NCBI GenBank assembly: GCA_026874595.1
Contig: CM049315.1
Location: 79,502,065-79,566,064 of the forward strand
Length of the DNA: 64,000 nucleotides
Source: Sipunculus nudus
Lineage: Eukaryota > Annelida > Sipuncula > Golfingiida > Sipunculidae
Direction: 5' to 3'
Shown here: positions 21,474 through 34,823 of the stretch, one piece after another
How the letters are laid out: the number at the start of each line of letters is the position of its first letter
Numbering within the stretch: the first letter of the stretch is position 1
Notes under the pieces: generated by a model
Told to the model about the DNA's origin: nothing
The model's input: only the letters and a program-made list of their open reading frames with translations
Database searches by the model: none
Position numbers and translations under genes: made by a program

Positions 21474-23780
21474 CTACAAGAAAATAAGTTTAAAATTAGC
21501 AAAATTTGGTTTCAGAAATGGAAGGCCTAGATTTTGGGTCTAAAAATCACCCTTTTTAACAAATACCAGCTTGTGTGAATTAAGGATTGCAACTCATCCT
21601 TTCATGGAGGTCACGATAATGGAGCCCAGGTGTAGGTTGGCCAGATGTGTCATGGGTATGTACCTGCTGAACTCCCCCGGTTTTTTACAACAGGCTGCAG
21701 TTGGCCTTGCTGGGCTGGGCTGGCAACCTGTGGAGGAATGTTTGAGGCCCTGCATCAGTCCTCACGCTGTGGTCAGTGGATCTCTATCTTCCCGTTGAAT
21801 ATAAAACAGTTTGAATTGATCAGATCAGTTAATTAATGGTCCATGAAAACACAAGATTCCCTCCAATTATGCCTCAGCAAAATTCCAATGAGAAAAGTTG
21901 TTCTAGAAAAAGTTTAAAATTTGCTTTCAGAAGTGGAAGGCCTGGAATTGGAGAGAGAATTGAAGGCTAAACTGAATCAGAAGAACTTCCTTACAAATAT
22001 GTATATGCCTGGCCCCATAGTCAGCTGTTACACTTGGCCTTGTTAGGCTGGGCTGGGCTGGCAACCTGTGGAGGAATGTTGAAGGCCCTGCATCAGTCCT
22101 CACGCTGTGGTCAGTGGAACACTATCTTCCTGTGGAAAATAAAAAACAGTTTGAATTGATTAGATCAGTTGATTAATGGTAAATGAAAACACAGGTTCAC
22201 TCCAATTATGCATTAACAAAATTCCAATCAGAAAAGTTGCTACAAAAAAATAAGTTTAAAATTAGCAAAATTTGGTTTCAGAAATGGAAGGCCTAGATTT
22301 TGGGTCTAAAAATCACCCTTTTTAACAAATACCAGCTTGTGTGAATTAAGGATTGCAACTCATCCTTTCATGGAGGTCACGATAATGGAGCCCAGGTGTA
22401 GGTTGGCCAGATGTGTCATGGGTATGTATCTGCTGAACTCCCCCGGTTTTTTACAACAGGCTGCAGTTGGCCTTGCTGGGCTGGGCTGGCAACCTGTGGA
22501 GGAATGTTGGAGGCCCTGCATCAGTCCTCACGCTGTGGTCAGTCGATCTCTATCTTCCTGTTGAATATAAAACAGTTTGAATTGATCAGATCAGTTAATT
22601 AATGGTCCATGAAAACACAAGATTCCCTCCAATTATGCATCAGCAAAATTCCAATGAGAAAAGTTGTTCTAGAAAAAGTATAAAATTTGCTTTCAGAACT
22701 GGAAGGCCTGGAATTGGAGAGAGAATTGAAGGCTAATGGAGCCCAGGTGTAGGTTGGCCAGATGTGTCAAGGGTAAGTACCTGCTGAACTCCCCTGCTTT
22801 TGTACAACAGGCTGCAGTTGGCCTTGCTGGGCTGGGCTGGCAACCTGTGGAGGAATGTTGGAGGCCCTGCATCAGTCCTCACGCTGTGTTCAGTGGATCT
22901 CTATCTTCCTGCTGAATATAAAACAGCATGAATTGATCAGATCAGTTAATTAATGGTCCATGAAAACACAGATTCACTCCAATTATGCATCAACAAAATT
23001 CCAATGAGAAAAGTTGCTTCCAAATTTAGTTTAAAATTAGCAAAATTTGGTTTCAGAAATGGAAGGCCTAGATGTTGGGTCTAAAATTCACCCTTTTTCA
23101 CAAATACCAGCTTGTGTGGAATAAGGATTGCAATTCATCCTGTCATGGAGGTCACCATAATTGAGCCCAGGTGTAGGTTGGCCAGATGTGTCATGGGTAT
23201 GTACCTGCTGAACTCCCCCGGTTTTTTACAACAGGCTGCAGTTGGCCTTGCTGGGCTGGGCTGGCAACCTGTGGAGGAATGTTTGAGGCCCTGCATCAGT
23301 CCTCACGCTGTGGTCAGTGGATCTCTATCTTCCCGTTGAATATAAAACAGTTTGAATTGATCAGATCAGTTAATTAATGGTCCATGAAAACACAAGATTC
23401 CCTCCAATTATGCATCAGCAAAATTCCAATGAGAAAAGTTGTTCTAGAAAAAGTTTAAAATTTGCTTTCAGAACTGGAAGGCCTGGAATTGGAGAGAGAA
23501 TTGAAGGCTAAACTGAATCAGAAGAACTTCAGTACAAATATGTATATGCCTGGCCCCATAGTCAGCTGTTACACTTGGCCTTGTTAGGCTGGGCTGGGCT
23601 GGCAACCTGTGGAGGAATGTTGAAGGCCCTGCATCAGTCCTCACGCTGTGGTCAGTGGAACACTATCTTCCTGTTGAAAATAAAAAACAGTTTGAATTGA
23701 TTAGATCAGTTGATTAATGGTAAATGAAAACACAGGTTCACTCCAATTATGCATTAACAAAATTCCAATCAGAAAAGTTG
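21474..23780 (+). repeat. S2 second X unit
   Basis: L1 21474-21900, C 21901-22239, L1 22240-22666, B 22667-23016, L2 23017-23441, C 23442-23780. Counterpart of 13778-16084. Confidence 0.93.
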
Positions 23781-26438
23781 CTACAAGAAAATAAGTTTAA
23801 AATTAGCAAAATTTGGTTTCAGAAATGGAAGGCCTAGATTTTGGGTCTAAAAATCACCCTTTTTAACAAATACCAGCTTGTGTGAATTAAGGATTGCAAC
23901 TCATCCTTTCATGGAGGTCACGATAATGGAGCCCAGGTGTAGGTTGGCCAGATGTGTCATGGGTATGTACCTGCTGAACTCCCCCGGTTTTTTACAACAG
24001 GCTGCAGTTGGCCTTGCTGGGCTGGGCTGGCAACCTGTGGAGGAATGTTTGAGGCCCTCCATCAGTCCTCACGCTGTGGTCAGTGGATCTCTATCTTCCC
24101 GTTGAATATAAAACAGTTTGAATTGATCAGATCAGTTAATTAATGGTCCATGAAAACACAAGATTCCCTCCAATTATGCCTCAGCAAAATTCCAATGAGA
24201 AAAGTTGTTCTAGAAAAAGTTTAAAATTTGCTTTCAGAAGTGGAAGGCCTGGAATTGGAGAGAGAATTGAAGGCTAAACTGAATCAGAAGAACTTCCTTA
24301 CAAATATGTATATGCCTGGCCCCATAGTCAGCTGTTACACTTGGCCTTGTTAGGCTGGGCTGGGCTGGCACCCTGTGGAGGAATGTTGAAGGCCCTGCAT
24401 CAGTCCTCACGCTGTGGTCAGTGGAACACTATCTTCCTGTGGAAAATAAAAAACAGTTTGAATTGATTAGATCAGTTGATTAATGGTAAATGAAAACACA
24501 GGTTCACTCCAATTATGCATTAACAAAATTCCAATCAGAAAAGTTGCTACAAAAAAATAAGTTTAAAATTAGCAAAATTTGGTTTCAGAAATGGAAGGCC
24601 TAGATTTTGGGTCTAAAAATCACCCTTTTTAACAAATACCAGCTTGTGTGAATTAAGGATTGCAACTCATCCTTTCATGGAGGTCACGATAATGGAGCCC
24701 AGGTATAGGTTGGCCAGATGTGTCATGGGTATGTATCTGCTGAACTCCCCCGGTTTTTTACAACAGGCTGCAGTTGGCCTTGCTGGGCTGGGCTGGCAAC
24801 CTGTGGAGGAATGTTGGAGGCCCTGCATCAGTCCTCACGCTGTGGTCAGTCGATCTCTATCTTCCTGTTGAATATAAAACAGTTTGAATTGATCAGATCA
24901 GTTAATTAATGGTCCATGAAAACACAAGATTCCCTCCAATTATGCATCAGCAAAATTCCAATGAGAAAAGTTGTTCTAGAAAAAGTATAAAATTTGCTTT
25001 CAGAACTGGAAGGCCTGGAATTGGAGAGAGAATTGAAGGCTAATGGAGCCCAGGTGTAGGTTGGCCAGATGTGTCAAGGGTAAGTACCTGCTGAACTCCC
25101 CTGCTTTTGTACAACAGGCTGCAGTTGGCCTTGCTGGGCTGGGCTGGCAACCTGTGGAGGAATGTTGGAGGCCCTGCATCAGTCCTCACGCTGTGGTCAG
25201 TCGATCTCTATCTTCCTGTTGAATATAAAACAGTTTGAATTGATCAGATCAGTTAATTAATGGTCCATGAAAACACAAGATTCCCTCCAATTATGCATCA
25301 GCAAAATTCCAATGAGAAAAGTTGTTCTAGAAAAAGTATAAAATTTGCTTTCAGAACTGGAAGGCCTGGAATTGGAGAGAGAATTGAAGGCTAATGGAGC
25401 CCAGGTGTAGGTTGGCCAGATGTGTCAAGGGTAAGTACCTGCTGAACTCCCCTGCTTTTGTACAACAGGCTGCAGTTGGCCTTGCTGGGCTGGGCTGGCA
25501 ACCTGTGGAGGAATGTTGGAGGCCCTGCATCAGTCCTCACGCTGTGTTCAGTGGATCTCTATCTTCCTGCTGAATATAAAACAGTCTGAATTGATCAGAT
25601 CAGTTAATTAATGGTCCATGAAAACACAGATTCACTCCAATTATGCATCAACAAAATTCCAATGAGAAAAGTTGCTTCCAAATTTAGTTTAAAATTAGCA
25701 AAATTTGGTTTCAGAAATGGAAGGCCTAGATGTTGGGTCTAAAATTCACCCTTTTTCACAAATACCAGCTTGTGTGGAATAAGGATTGCAATTCATCCTG
25801 TCATGGAGGTCACCATAATTGAGCCCAGGTGTAGGTTGGCCAGATGTGTCATGGGTATGTACCTGCTGAACTCCCCCGGTTTTTTACAACAGGCTGCAGT
25901 TGGCCTTGCTGGGCTGGGCTGGCAACCTGTGGAGGAATGTTTGAGGCCCTGCATCAGTCCTCACGCTGTGGTCAGTGGATCTCTATCTTCCCGTTGAATA
26001 TAAAACAGTTTGAATTGATCAGATCAGTTAATTAATGGTCCATGAAAACACAAGATTCCCTCCAATTATGCATCAGCAAAATTCCAATGAGAAAAGTTGT
26101 TCTAGAAAAAGTTTAAAATTTGCTTTCAGAACTGGAAGGCCTGGAATTGGAGAGAGAATTGAAGGCTAAACTGAATCAGAAGAACTTCCGTACAAATATG
26201 TATATGCCTGGCCCCATAGTCAGCTGTTACACTTGGCCTTGTTAGGCTGGGCTGGGCTGGCAACCTGTGGAGGAATGTTGAAGGCCCTGCATCAGTCCTC
26301 ACGCTGTGGTCAGTGGAACACTATCTTCCTGTTGAAAATAAAAAACAGTTTGAATTGATTAGATCAGTTGATTAATGGTAAATGAAAACACAGGTTCACT
26401 CCAATTATGCATTAACAAAATTCCAATCAGAAAAGTTG
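23781..26438 (+). repeat. X' unit with doubled B (2,658 bp), copy 1
   Basis: L1 23781-24207, C 24208-24546, L1 24547-24973, B 24974-25324, B 25325-25674, L2 25675-26099, C 26100-26438. It is an X unit lengthened by one 351 bp B. It starts as a third super-repeat (shared ggcaccctg and aggtatagg variants) and leaves the 7,696 bp register at the extra B. Confidence 0.93.
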
Positions 26439-29096
26439 CTACAAGAAAATAAGTTTAAAATTAGCAAAATTTGGTTTCAGAAATGGAAGGCCTAGATTTT
26501 GGGTCTAAAAATCACCCTTTTTAACAAATACCAGCTTGTGTGAATTAAGGATTGCAACTCATCCTTTCATGGAGGTCACGATAATGGAGCCCAGGTGTAG
26601 GTTGGCCAGATGTGTCATGGGTATGTACCTGCTGAACTCCCCCGGTTTTTTACAACAGGCTGCAGTTGGCCTTGCTGGGCTGGGCTGGCAACCTGTGGAG
26701 GAATGTTTGAGGCCCTGCATCAGTCCTCACGCTGTGGTCAGTGGATCTCTATCTTCCCGTTGAATATAAAACAGTTTGAATTGATCAGATCAGTTAATTA
26801 ATGGTCCATGAAAACACAAGATTCCCTCCAATTATGCATCAGCAAAATTCCAATGAGAAAAGTTGTTCTAGAAAAAGTTTAAAATTTGCTTTCAGAAGTG
26901 GAAGGCCTGGAATTGGAGAGAGAATTGAAGGCTAAACTGAATCAGAAGAACTTCCTTACAAATATGTATATGCCTGGCCCCATAGTCAGCTGTTACACTT
27001 GGCCTTGTTAGGCTGGGCTGGGCTGGCAACCTGTGGAGGAATGTTGAAGGCCCTGCATCAGTCCTCACGCTGTGGTCAGTGGAACACTATCTTCCTGTGG
27101 AAAATAAAAAACAGTTTGAATTGATTAGATCAGTTGATTAATGGTAAATGAAAACACAGGTTCACTCCAATTATGCATTAACAAAATTCCAATCAGAAAA
27201 GTTGCTACAAAAAAATAAGTTTAAAATTAGCAAAATTTGGTTTCAGAAATGGAAGGCCTAGATTTTGGGTCTAAAAATCACCCTTTTTAACAAATACCAG
27301 CTTGTGTGAATTAAGGATTGCAACTCATCCTTTCATGGAGGTCACGATAATGGAGCCCAGGTATAGGTTGGCCAGATGTGTCATGGGTATGTATCTGCTG
27401 AACTCCCCCGGTTTTTTACAACAGGCTGCAGTTGGCCTTGCTGGGCTGGGCTGGCAACCTGTGGAGGAATGTTGGAGGCCCTGCATCAGTCCTCACGCTG
27501 TGGTCAGTCGATCTCTATCTTCCTGTTGAATATAAAACAGTTTGAATTGATCAGATCAGTTAATTAATGGTCCATGAAAACACAAGATTCCCTCCAATTA
27601 TGCATCAGCAAAATTCCAATGAGAAAAGTTGTTCTAGAAAAAGTATAAAATTTGCTTTCAGAACTGGAAGGCCTGGAATTGGAGAGAGAATTGAAGGCTA
27701 ATGGAGCCCAGGTGTAGGTTGGCCAGATGTGTCAAGGGTAAGTACCTGCTGAACTCCCCTGCTTTTGTACAACAGGCTGCAGTTGGCCTTGCTGGGCTGG
27801 GCTGGCAACCTGTGGAGGAATGTTGGAGGCCCTGCATCAGTCCTCACGCTGTGGTCAGTCGATCTCTATCTTCCTGTTGAATATAAAACAGTTTGAATTG
27901 ATCAGATCAGTTAATTAATGGTCCATGAAAACACAAGATTCCCTCCAATTATGCATCAGCAAAATTCCAATGAGAAAAGTTGTTCTAGAAAAAGTATAAA
28001 ATTTGCTTTCAGAACTGGAAGGCCTGGAATTGGAGAGAGAATTGAAGGCTAATGGAGCCCAGGTGTAGGTTGGCCAGATGTGTCAAGGGTAAGTACCTGC
28101 TGAACTCCCCTGCTTTTGTACAACAGGCTGCAGTTGGCCTTGCTGGGCTGGGCTGGCAACCTGTGGAGGAATGTTGGAGGCCCTGCATCAGTCCTCACGC
28201 TGTGTTCAGTGGATCTCTATCTTCCTGCTGAATATAAAACAGTCTGAATTGATCAGATCAGTTAATTAATGGTCCATGAAAACACAGATTCACTCCAATT
28301 ATGCATCAACAAAATTCCAATGAGAAAAGTTGCTTCCAAATTTAGTTTAAAATTAGCAAAATTTGGTTTCAGAAATGGAAGGCCTAGATGTTGGGTCTAA
28401 AATTCACCCTTTTTCACAAATACCAGCTTGTGTGGAATAAGGATTGCAATTCATCCTGTCATGGAGGTCACCATAATTGAGCCCAGGTGTAGGTTGGCCA
28501 GATGTGTCATGGGTATGTACCTGCTGAACTCCCCCGGTTTTTTACAACAGGCTGCAGTTGGCCTTGCTGGGCTGGGCTGGCAACCTGTGGAGGAATGTTT
28601 GAGGCCCTGCATCAGTCCTCACGCTGTGGTCAGTGGATCTCTATCTTCCCGTTGAATATAAAACAGTTTGAATTGATCAGATCAGTTAATTAATGGTCCA
28701 TGAAAACACAAGATTCCCTCCAATTATGCATCAGCAAAATTCCAATGAGAAAAGTTGTTCTAGAAAAAGTTTAAAATTTGCTTTCAGAACTGGAGGGCCT
28801 GGAATTGGAGAGAGAATTGAAGGCTAAACTGAATCAGAAGAACTTCCTTACAAATATGTATATGCCTGGCCCCATAGTCAGCTGTTACACTTGGCCTTGT
28901 TAGGCTGGGCTGGGCTGGCAACCTGTGGAGGAATGTTGAAGGCCCTGCATCAGTCCTCACGCTGTGGTCAGTGGAACACTATCTTCCTGTTGAAAATAAA
29001 AAACAGTTTGAATTGATTAGATCAGTTGATTAATGGTAAATGAAAACACAGGTTCACTCCAATTATGCATTAACAAAATTCCAATCAGAAAAGTTG
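26439..29096 (+). repeat. X' unit with doubled B (2,658 bp), copy 2
   Basis: L1 26439-26865, C 26866-27204, L1 27205-27631, B 27632-27982, B 27983-28332, L2 28333-28757, C 28758-29096. Tandem copy of the preceding unit with a few differences, such as tgcatcagc for tgcctcagc near 26,835 and ctggagggcc near 28,791. The second half (from about 27,983) matches 41,319 onward at an offset of 13,336 bp. Confidence 0.93.
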
Positions 29097-31403
29097 CTAC
29101 AAGAAAATAAGTTTAAAATTAGCAAAATTTGGTTTCAGAAATGGAAGGCCTAGATTTTGGGTCTAAAAATCACCCTTTTTAACAAATACCAGCTTGTGTG
29201 AATTAAGGATTGCAACTCATCCTTTCATGGAGGTCACGATAATGGAGCCCAGGTGTAGGTTGGCCAGATGTGTCATGGGTATGTACCTGCTGAACTCCCC
29301 CGGTTTTTTACAACAGGCTGCAGTTGGCCTTGTTGGGCTGGGCTGGCAACCTGTGGAGGAATGTTTGAGGCCCTCCATCAGTCCTCACGCTGTGGTCAGT
29401 GGATCTCTATCTTCCCGTTGAATATAAAACAGTTTGAATTGATCAGATCAGTTAATTAATGGTCCATGAAAACACAAGATTCCCTCCAATTATGCCTCAG
29501 CAAAATTCCAATGAGAAAAGTTGTTCTAGAAAAAGTTTAAAATTTGCTTTCAGAAGTGGAAGGCCTGGAATTGGAGAGAGAATTGAAGGCTAAACTGAAT
29601 CAGAAGAACTTCCTTACAAATATGTATATGCCTGGCCCCATAGTCAGCTGTTACACTTGGCCTTGTTAGGCTGGGCTGGGCTGGCAACCTGTGGAGGAAT
29701 GTTGAAGGCCCTGCATCAGTCCTCACGCTGTGGTCAGTGGAACACTATCTTCCTGTGGAAAATAAAAAACAGTTTGAATTGATTAGATCAGTTGATTAAT
29801 GGTAAATGAAAAAACAGGTTCACTCCAATTATGCATTAACAAAATTCCAATCAGAAAAGTTGCTACAAAAAAATAAGTTTAAAATTAGCAAAATTTGGTT
29901 TCAGAAATGGAAGGCCTAGATTTTGGGTCTAAAAATCACCCTTTTTAACAAATACCAGCTTGTGTGAATTAAGGATTGCAACTCATCCTTTCATGGAGGT
30001 CACGATAATGGAGCCCAGGTGTAGGTTGGCCAGATGTGTCATGGGTATGTATCTGCTGAACTCCCCCGGTTTTTTACAACAGGCTGCAGTTGGCCTTGCT
30101 GGGCTGGGCTGGCAACCTGTGGAGGAATGTTGGAGGCCCTGCATCAGTCCTCACGCTGTGGTCAGTCGATCTCTATCTTCCTGTTGAATATAAAACAGTT
30201 TGAATTGATCAGATCAGTTAATTAATGGTCCATGAAAACACAAGATTCCCTCCAATTATGCATCAGCAAAATTCCAATGAGAAAAGTTGTTCTAGAAAAA
30301 GTATAAAATTTGCTTTCAGAACTGGAAGGCCTGGAATTGGAGAGAGAATTGAAGGCTAATGGAGCCCAGGTGTAGGTTGGCCAGATGTGTCAAGGGTAAG
30401 TACCTGCTGAACTCCCCTGCTTTTGTACAACAGGCTGCAGTTGGCCTTGCTGGGCTGGGCTGGCAACCTGTGGAGGAATGTTGGAGGCCCTGCATCAGTC
30501 CTCACGCTGTGTTCAGTGGATCTCTATCTTCCTGCTGAATATAAAACAGTCTGAATTGATCAGATCAGTTAATTAATGGTCCATGAAAACACAGATTCAC
30601 TCCAATTATGCATCAACAAAATTCCAATGAGAAAAATTGCTTCCAAATTTAGTTTAAAATTAGCAAAATTTGGTTTCAGAAATGGAAGGCCTAGATGTTG
30701 GGTCTAAAATTCACCCTTTTTCACAAATACCAGCTTGTGTGGAATAAGGATTGCAATTCATCCTGTCATGGAGGTCACCATAATTGAGCCCAGGTGTAGG
30801 TTGGCCAGATGTGTCATGGGTATGTACCTGCTGAACTCCGCCGGTTTTTTACAACAGGCTGCAGTTGGCCTTGCTGGGCTGGGCTGGCAACCTGTGGAGG
30901 AATGTTTGAGGCCCTGCATCAGTCCTCACGCTGTGGTCAGTGGATCTCTATCTTCCCGTTGAATATAAAACAGTTTGAATTGATCAGATCAGTTAATTAA
31001 TGGTCCATGAAAACACAAGATTCCCTCCAATTATGCATCAGCAAAATTCCAATGAGAAAAGTTGTTCTAGAAAAAGTTTAAAATTTGCTTTCAGAACTGG
31101 AAGGCCTGGAATTGGAGAGAGAATTGAAGGCTAAACTGAATCAGAAGAACTTCCGTACAAATATGTATATGCCTGGCCCCATAGTCAGCTGTTACACTTG
31201 GCCTTGTTAGGCTGGGCTGGGCTGGCAACCTGTGGAGGAATGTTGAAGGCCCTGCATCAGTCCTCACGCTGTGGTTAGTGGAACACTATCTTCCTGTTGA
31301 AAATAAAAAACAGTTTGAATTGATTAGATCAGTTGATTAATGGTAAATGAAAACACAGGTTCACTCCAATTATGCATTAACAAAATTCCAATCAGAAAAG
31401 TTG
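29097..31403 (+). repeat. X unit (L1-C-L1-B-L2-C)
   Basis: L1 29097-29523 (private cttgttgggctgg), C 29524-29862 (private gaaaaaacagg), L1 29863-30289, B 30290-30639, L2 30640-31064 (private aactccgccgg), C 31065-31403. These private variants reappear at 42433-44400 and 47332-49299, marking those as later copies of this unit. Confidence 0.92.
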
Positions 31404-32518
31404 CTACAAAAAAATAAGTTTAAAATTAGCAAAATTTGGTTTCAGAAATGGAAGGCCTAGATTTTGGGTCTAAAAATCACCCTTTTTAACAAATACCAGC
31501 TTGTGTGAATTAAGGATTGCAACTCATCCTTTCATGGAGGTCACGATAATGGAGCCCAGGTGTAGGTTGGCCAGATGTGTCATGGGTATGTATCTGCTGA
31601 ACTCCCCCGGTTTTTTACAACAGGCTGCAGTTGGCCTTGCTGGGCTGGGCTGGCAACCTGTGGAGGAATGTTGGAGGCCCTGCATCAGTCCTCACGCTGT
31701 GGTCAGTCGATCTCTATCTTCCTGTTGAATATAAAACAGTTTGAATTGATCAGATCAGTTAATTAATGGTCCATGAAAACACAAGATTCCCTCCAATTAT
31801 GCATCAGCAAAATTCCAATGAGAAAAGTTGTTCTAGAAAAAGTATAAAATTTGCTTTCAGAACTGGAAGGCCTGGAATTGGAGAGAGAATTGAAGGCTAA
31901 TGGAGCCCAGGTGTAGGTCGGCCAGATGTGTCAAGGGTAAGTACCTGCTGAACTCCCCTGCTCTTGTACAACAGGCTGCAGTTGGCCTTGCTGGGCTGGG
32001 CTGGCAACCTGTGGAGGAATGTTTGAGGCCCTGCATCAGTCCTCACGCTGTGTTCAGTGGATCTCTATCTTCCTGCTGAATATAAAACAGTCTGAATTGA
32101 TCAGATCAGTTAATTAATGGTCCATGAAAACACAGATTCACTCCAATTATGCATCAACAAAATTCCAATGAGAAAAGTTGTTCTAGAAAAAGTTTAAAAT
32201 TTGCTTTCAGAACTGAAAGGCCTGGAATTGGAGAGAGAATTGAAGGCTAAACTGAATCAGAAGAACTTCCTTACAAATATGTATATGCCTGGCCCCATAG
32301 TCAGCTGTTACACTTGGCCTTGTTTGGCTGGGATGGGCTGGCAACCTGTAGAGGAATGTTGAAGGCCCTGCATCAGTCCTCACGCTGTGGTCAGTGGAAC
32401 ACTATCTTCCTGGGAATATAAAAAACAGTTTGAATTGATTAGATCAGTTGATTAATGGTAAATGAAAACACAGGTTCACTCCAATTATGCATTAACAAAA
32501 TTCCAATCAGAAAAGTTG
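31404..32518 (+). repeat. Block: L1, B, C'
   Basis: L1 31404-31830, B 31831-32180 (private gtaggtcgg and ctgctcttgtac), C' 32181-32518. A B followed by C' instead of L2 gives a 1,115 bp long-to-long spacing. The B has the acagattcactcc tail normally placed before L2, so the B/C' junction looks recombinant. Confidence 0.9.
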
Positions 32519-34059
32519 CTACAAGAAAATAAGTTTAAAATTAGCAAAATTTGGTTTCAGAAATGGAAGGCCTAGATTTTGGGTCTAAAAATCACCCTTT
32601 TTAACAAATACCAGCTTGTGTGGAATAAGGATTGCAACTCATCCTTTCATGGAGGTCACCATAATGGAGCCCAGGTGTAGGTTGGCCAGATGTGTCATGG
32701 GTATGTACCTGCTGAACTCCCCCGGGTTTTTACAACAGGCTGCAGTTGGCCTTGCTGGGCTGGGCTGGCAACCTGTGGAGGAATGTTTGAGGCCCTCCAT
32801 CAGTCCTCACGCTGTGGTCAGTGGATCTCTATCTTCCTGTTGAATATAAAACAGTTTGAATTGATCAGATCAGTTAATTAATGGTCCATGAAAACACAAG
32901 ATTCCCTCCAATTATGCATCAGCAAAATTCCAATGAGAAAAGTTGTTCTAGAAAAAGTATAAAATTTGCTTTCAGAACTGGAAGGCCTGGAATTGGAGAG
33001 AGAATTGAAGGCTAATGGAGCCCAGGTGTAGGTTGGCCAGATGTGTCAAGGGTAAGTACCTGCTGAACTCCCCTGCTTTTGTACAACAGGCTGCAGTTGG
33101 CCTTGCTGGGCTGGGCTGGCAACCTGTGGAGGAATGTTGGAGGCCCTGCATCAGTCCTCACGCTGTGTTCAGTGGATCTCTATCTTCCTGCTGAATATAA
33201 AACAGTCTGAATTGATCAGATCAGTTAATTAATGGTCCATGAAAACACAGATTCACTCCAATTATGCATCAACAAAATTCTAATGAGAAAAGTTGCTTCA
33301 AAATGTAGTTTAAAATTAGCAAAATTTGGTTTCAGAAATGGAAGGCCTAGATGTTGGGTCTAAAATTCACCCTTTTTCACAAATACCAGCTTGTGTGGAA
33401 TAAGGATTGCAATTCATCCTGTCATGGAGGTCACCATAATGGAGCCCAGGTGTAGGTTGGCCAGATGTGTCAAGGGTAAGTACCTGCTGAACTCCCCTGC
33501 TTTTGTACAACAGGCTGCAGTTGGCCTTGCTGGGCTGGGCTGGCAACCTGTGGAGGAATGTTTGAGGCCCTGCATCAGTCCTCACGCTGTGGTCAGTGGA
33601 TCTCTATCTTCCCGTTGAATATAAAACAGTTTGAATTGATCAGATCAGTTAATTAATGGTCCATGAAAACACAAGATTCCCTCCAATTATGCATCAGCAA
33701 AATTCCAATGAGAAAAGTTGTTCTAGAAAAAGTTTAAAATTTGCTTTCAGAACTGGAAGGCCTGGAATTGGAGAGTGAATTGAAGGCTAAACTGAATCAG
33801 AAGAACTTCCGTACAAATATGTATATGCCTGGCCCCATAGTCAGCTGTTACACTTGGCCTTGTTAGGCTGGGCTGGGCTGGCAACCTGTGGAGGAATGTT
33901 GAAGGCCCTGCATCAGTCCTCACGCTGTGGTCAGTGGAACACTATCTTCCTGTGGAAAATAAAAAACAGTTTGAATTGATTAGATCAGTTGATTAATGGT
34001 AAATGAAAACACAGGTTCACTCCAATTATGCATTAACAAAATTCCAATCAGAAAAGTTG
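32519..34059 (+). repeat. Y unit (L1-B-L2s-C)
   Basis: L1 32519-32945, B 32946-33295, L2s 33296-33720, C 33721-34059. Similar to the Y units at 5307 and 6848; the C has gagagtgaattg near 33,774. Its counterpart in the duplicated segment is 49988-51528. Confidence 0.92.
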
Positions 34060-34823
34060 CTACAAGAAAATAAGTTTAAAATTAGCAAAATTTGGTTTCA
34101 GAAATGGAAGGCCTAGATTTTGGGTCTAAAAATCACCCTTTTTAACAAATACCAGCTTGTGTGAATTAAGGATTGCAACTCATCCTTTCATGGAGGTCAC
34201 GATAATGGAGCCCAGGTGTAGGTTGGCCAGATGTGTCATGGGTATGTACCTGCTGAACTCCCCTGGTTTTTTACAACAGGCTGCAGTTGGCCTTGCTGGG
34301 CTGGGCTGGCAACCTGTGGAGGAATGTTTGAGGCCCTCCATCAGTCCTCACGCTGTGGTCAGTGGATCTCTATCTTCCCGTTGAATATAAAACAGTTTGA
34401 ATTGATCAGATCAGTTAATTAATGGTCCATGAAAACACAAGATTCCCTCCAATTATGCCTCAGCAAAATTCCAATGAGAAAAGTTGTTCTAGAAAAAGTT
34501 TAAAATTTGCTTTCAGAAGTGGAAGGCCTGGAATTGGAGAGAGAATTGAAGGCTAAACTGAATCAGAAGAACTTCCTTACAAATATGTATATGCATGGCC
34601 CCATAGTCAGCTGTTACACTTGGCCTTGTTAGGCTGGGCTGGGCTGGCAACCTGTGGAGGAATGTTGAAGGCCCTGCATCAGTCCTCACGCTGTGGTCAG
34701 TGGAACACTATCTTCCTGCTGAATATAAAACAGTTTGAATTGATCAGATCAGTTAATTAATGGTCCATGAAAACACAGATTCACTCCAATTATGCATCAA
34801 CAAAATTCCAATGAGAAAAGTTG
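34060..34823 (+). repeat. L1 plus chimeric C (762-764 bp)
   Basis: L1 34060-34486 (cccctggtttttt), then a 337 bp C-type monomer 34487-34823. The latter is C up to tatcttcctg and B/L-type after it (ctgaatataaaacag, gatcagatcag, acagattcactcc), switching at about 34,718-34,725. That tail explains why an L3/L2-type head follows. The same chimera is at 60682-61018. Confidence 0.9.

Larger units (their letters stand above)
16085..23780 (+). repeat. Super-repeat S2 (X-Y-Y-X, 7,696 bp)
   Basis: Second copy of the 20-monomer super-repeat, in register with S1. Differences noticed by eye, not exhaustive: ggcaccctg for ggcaacctg near 16,674; aggtatagg for aggtgtagg near 17,008; ccctgcatc for ccctccatc near 21,752; aacagcatg for aacagtatg near 22,926; cttcagtac for cttccgtac near 23,530. 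The few differences suggest a recent duplication. Confidence 0.93.
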
